From contig JBPOEZ010000001.1 in NCBI GenBank assembly GCA_051252005.1, forward strand, positions 496,001-560,000: 64,000 bases of DNA, read 5' to 3'. Below are positions 61,855-64,000 of the stretch, one piece after another. The translations under genes and the position numbers were made by a program. The stretch is from JACOMS01 sp051252005. GTDB taxonomy: Bacteria > Pseudomonadota > Alphaproteobacteria > Caulobacterales > Maricaulaceae. Each line of letters opens with the position of its first letter. Within the stretch, counting starts at the first letter, position 1. The notes under the pieces were generated by a model. It was not told the DNA's origin. It made no database searches and was given only the letters and a program-made list of their open reading frames with translations.

Positions 61855-61870
61855 TTAAACCCAATTTAAC
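61855..61870 (+). promoter_or_regulatory. Perfect CtrA consensus upstream of the SleB-type hydrolase gene
   Basis: TTAA-ACCCAAT-TTAAC matches the CtrA consensus TTAA-N7-TTAAC exactly and lies 83 bases before the start codon. Another TTAA sits at 61847 and a TTAA-N5-TTAAC at about 61920-61933. CtrA is the cell-cycle master regulator of dimorphic alphaproteobacteria. Direct control is inferred from the motif. Confidence 0.65.
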
Positions 61871-61952
61871 GTGATTCTAACATTAGGGTGCTATTTCTAA
61901 TGCTGAAGAATAGGGTTGATTAAGTAAATTAACCCCTATAGGGAGCGCCGCA

Positions 61953-62693
61953 ATGAAAATGGTGCAAACAAAATATGCTGGATGGGGCCTTGTGGCTGGC
62001 GCGCTTGCGACAGCTTTTATGGCTTTTCCAATTATAGCTCAAACGGCTGATGCTCAACGGCAGTCTGCTGCGTGGCAAGCTCGGGCAAATTCTATTGATG
62101 CGGCTGGCACGGATGATGTGTCATCTGATCTGGTAGTTCGCCTTGCTGGTATGCAAACAGAAACATCAATGACCGCTCATATGCGCGACGTGTCTGTGAC
62201 GGATAGCTTGTTATCTTACAAGAAGTCAGATTTGGATAAGGCTGTTGTTGGCTCAAAAGAGCTACACTGCATGTCCGAAGCTATTTACTTTGAGGCGCGT
62301 TCCGAAACCCGCTCCGGACAAAAGGCTGTGGCTGAAGTAATCTTGAACCGCGTTGATAGTAAGCATTTCCCAGATACAGTTTGCGGCGTTGTTTATCAGG
62401 GCTCCGAACGCCGTACAGGATGCCAGTTCAGTTTTACCTGCGATGGTTCTATGGATAAGATGCCGAAAGGCAAAGCTTGGAAGCGTTCACAGGATGTAGC
62501 TCAGGTCGTCATGACGGGCGGCGTAGTGCCGTTTACAAACCGCGCGACCCATTACCATACGACAGCGGTAAATCCGCCCTGGTCAAGCACTATGCGTATG
62601 ACACGCCAAGTTGGCTCGCACGTGTTTTACCGTTTCGCGCCGCGTGATTACACGCCGTCCGAACCGGCTATCCTCGCCGCGCCTCCATCCTAG
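61953..62693 (+). CDS. SleB-type cell wall hydrolase
   Basis: The 246-residue product has a signal peptide or anchor (about 10-36) and a C-terminal hydrolase_2 (SleB) domain from about 104: CMSEAIYFEARSETRSGQKAV in parts near 107-127 with the catalytic glutamate in EA-YFEAR, CGVVYQGS near 147-154, CQFSFTCDG near 161-169, and THYHT near 200-204. It cleaves peptidoglycan in the periplasm. The upstream CtrA box suggests expression tied to cell-cycle remodelling. Confidence 0.88.
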   Translation: MKMVQTKYAGWGLVAGALATAFMAFPIIAQTADAQRQSAAWQARANSIDAAGTDDVSSDLVVRLAGMQTETSMTAHMRDVSVTDSLLSYKKSDLDKAVVGSKELHCMSEAIYFEARSETRSGQKAVAEVILNRVDSKHFPDTVCGVVYQGSERRTGCQFSFTCDGSMDKMPKGKAWKRSQDVAQVVMTGGVVPFTNRATHYHTTAVNPPWSSTMRMTRQVGSHVFYRFAPRDYTPSEPAILAAPPS

Positions 62694-62720
62694 TTTTCTA
62701 TTGGGCATAACAAAACAATG

Positions 62721-62749
62721 AGCCGGGCCTTTTAGAGTCCGGTTTTTTT
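62721..62749 (+). terminator. Rho-independent terminator after the SleB-type gene
   Basis: An eight-pair stem AGCCGGGC / GTCCGGTT (two G-U pairs) with an eight-base loop is followed by seven T residues. It lies 27 bases after the stop codon. Confidence 0.8.
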
Positions 62750-62754
62750 ATGTT

Positions 62755-64000
62755 TTAAAGCGTTTTCAGAAACTCCAGTAAGGCTTTACTGTCATCCTCG
62801 GGCAAAGGCTCCTTAGGGTAATTATGCCCAGCATTTGAGTTGCCGGGAATGACATTCCCGCCTTGGTCAACGACGTTGAGTTGGAAATAGCGCTCGCTTG
62901 GATCTTTACGGCCGCTTTGGCATGATTGCCCCTTCGAGCCGATGTGGGAAACATACCCCGCTCTTTCTGTATCATATTCAAGATTGCCTACGTAGAAACA
63001 GTCTGGCCTGTAAGGGCCGGTGTAACTCGCAGGGACTTGGTTTTTCTCTAGGGCGGCTTTGAGGCTATGCAGGCGTGGCTCGCTGTCTTCGTCAATATAC
63101 TGCATTTGAAAATATTGAGCGATGCCAGCCGAGTCTGTATGCTTTGAGGGTAATAGCAGAGCTTCGAGCGTAGGAACGGAACCATTATGCAGGTAAGGGG
63201 CGGTCGCCCAGATGCCATTTAATGGACGGGCTTTGTACCGCAAAAGCCGATATTTTTCGTTTAAGGCTTTCGCGTCTTTGTATTTCTTTTTGCGTCCCGG
63301 GGCAAAGAGCCTTTGGATGAAGTTCAAATCCTTCCAAACGGCTTTTTTCTCCGCATAATCGTCAATGACATTCTTTTCTTGGCCGATCTCAGATTTGTTG
63401 AAGCAATCCAGCGCTGCTTCTATTTTCCGATGTGGAATAGACGGATCAATCGGAAAGCCAACTTCAAATTCAGTGAGTATTTTTTCTTTTGTCTTTGAAT
63501 ACTCATTTGCGCCGCCTCTACCGAACGTGTCATTCAAAATGCTTTTGATGAGACCTTTTACTTGGTTGAGGACTGAGGCTGTGACAACTTTTGTGAGTTG
63601 ATATGCACCGGAAAGTTCGGCTCTTTGATCTCGATTCACCAAAGTTCCATTTGGACCGCGGTCCAGTCCGTATTGATCAGCGTTACAGGCCATCCAAATG
63701 TCTGTACCCGCATCATGGATCCAACTCATAGACACTTTTTGTTTGTTTATGCTTGGATCAAATTCGGGGAGTTTTGTCCTCACATCGTCGTGCGGCAAGA
63801 GTGAGTGGCAGCTCTCGCAATTCTCCCTGTAGAGATCCGCGCCGCGGCTTACGAGGGATGCGTCCTGCGGCCCGAACGGCCATTGCGGCGAGGGAACCCA
63901 GCTTAGCGTTTGCTCCAGATCGATGAGGTTGCCGACGTTGGCGCTAGACTTAACTTTGTAGGATTTGCCGTCATTTTTTGTGGAGGTTTCAAAGTCAGCG
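62755..64000 (-). CDS. RoxA-like c-type cytochrome / di-haem peroxidase family protein, 3' part
   Basis: The frame is open to the right edge, so the 5' end is missing: about 414 codons are seen. A haem c site CESCH with preceding YREN lies about 67-69 residues into the visible part. Farther on, PLNGIWATAPYLHNGSVPTL and FYVGNLEYD match the RoxA/di-haem cytochrome c peroxidase-like family. Only one CxxCH is visible, and a second may lie upstream. Such proteins act in the periplasm or outside the cell. RoxA itself cleaves rubber. The substrate here is unknown. Confidence 0.8.
   Translation of the reverse strand, partial: ADFETSTKNDGKSYKVKSSANVGNLIDLEQTLSWVPSPQWPFGPQDASLVSRGADLYRENCESCHSLLPHDDVRTKLPEFDPSINKQKVSMSWIHDAGTDIWMACNADQYGLDRGPNGTLVNRDQRAELSGAYQLTKVVTASVLNQVKGLIKSILNDTFGRGGANEYSKTKEKILTEFEVGFPIDPSIPHRKIEAALDCFNKSEIGQEKNVIDDYAEKKAVWKDLNFIQRLFAPGRKKKYKDAKALNEKYRLLRYKARPLNGIWATAPYLHNGSVPTLEALLLPSKHTDSAGIAQYFQMQYIDEDSEPRLHSLKAALEKNQVPASYTGPYRPDCFYVGNLEYDTERAGYVSHIGSKGQSCQSGRKDPSERYFQLNVVDQGGNVIPGNSNAGHNYPKEPLPEDDSKALLEFLKTL

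Overview
The window reads as chromosomal DNA of a stalked- or dimorphic-type alphaproteobacterium. I would place it near Maricaulales/Hyphomonadaceae/Robiginitomaculaceae, from the flagellar gene order, CtrA-type TTAA boxes, group III truncated haemoglobin, cobS-cobT with a DnaJ-like gene and bolA, aroQ-accB-accC, and a large TonB-dependent receptor. Base composition looks near 50% G+C and even throughout. No tRNA, rRNA, CRISPR array, prophage or insertion sequence was seen. Genus-level placement is inference.

Layout. 0-7.7 kb: flagellar export and rod genes (fliI leftward; flgB-flgC-fliE-fliQ-flhA-fliR-flhB rightward), a FliJ-like coiled-coil protein and a membrane protein with a PilZ-like tail. 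7.8-12.8 kb: fabG, acpP, fabF, mltG, yicC-like, gmk. 12.9-17.3 kb: an ion channel, accC-accB-aroQ (leftward), thiS-thiG, a GNAT acetyltransferase. 17.4-21.6 kb: a TonB-dependent receptor and a thiolase, separated by back-to-back terminators. 21.7-23.3 kb: a compact nitric-oxide-type module (truncated haemoglobin, small membrane protein, NsrR-like repressor, YeaR-like DUF1971 protein). 23.4-30.5 kb: miscellaneous metabolic enzymes (esterase-like hydrolase, kynureninase, old yellow enzyme, zinc alcohol dehydrogenase) and secreted proteins.

30.5-31.65 kb has no ordinary gene. Its first half folds into many inverted repeats around a good ribosome binding site and a 38-codon reading frame, so it looks like a structured RNA. 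Its second half is a cluster of palindromic GTCATCCC repeats. 31.7-37.6 kb: cobT, cobS, DnaJ-like, bolA, pgi, DCC protein. 37.9-46.2 kb: a tightly packed run of twelve mostly uncharacterised genes: three Sel1-repeat proteins in tandem or duplicated form plus a fourth, an MscS channel, secreted and lipoproteins, and two related membrane proteins. This is the best candidate for an undescribed envelope system.

46.3-64 kb: divergent uracil-DNA glycosylase, a RimB-RimK type fusion, ETF-ubiquinone oxidoreductase, TPR lipoprotein, ispE, an MraY/WecA-type transferase, polyprenyl synthase, DUF2007, glyQ/DUF2314 lipoprotein/glyS, ppdK, a SleB-type wall hydrolase preceded by a perfect CtrA box, and the 3' part of a RoxA-like c-type cytochrome running off the right edge.
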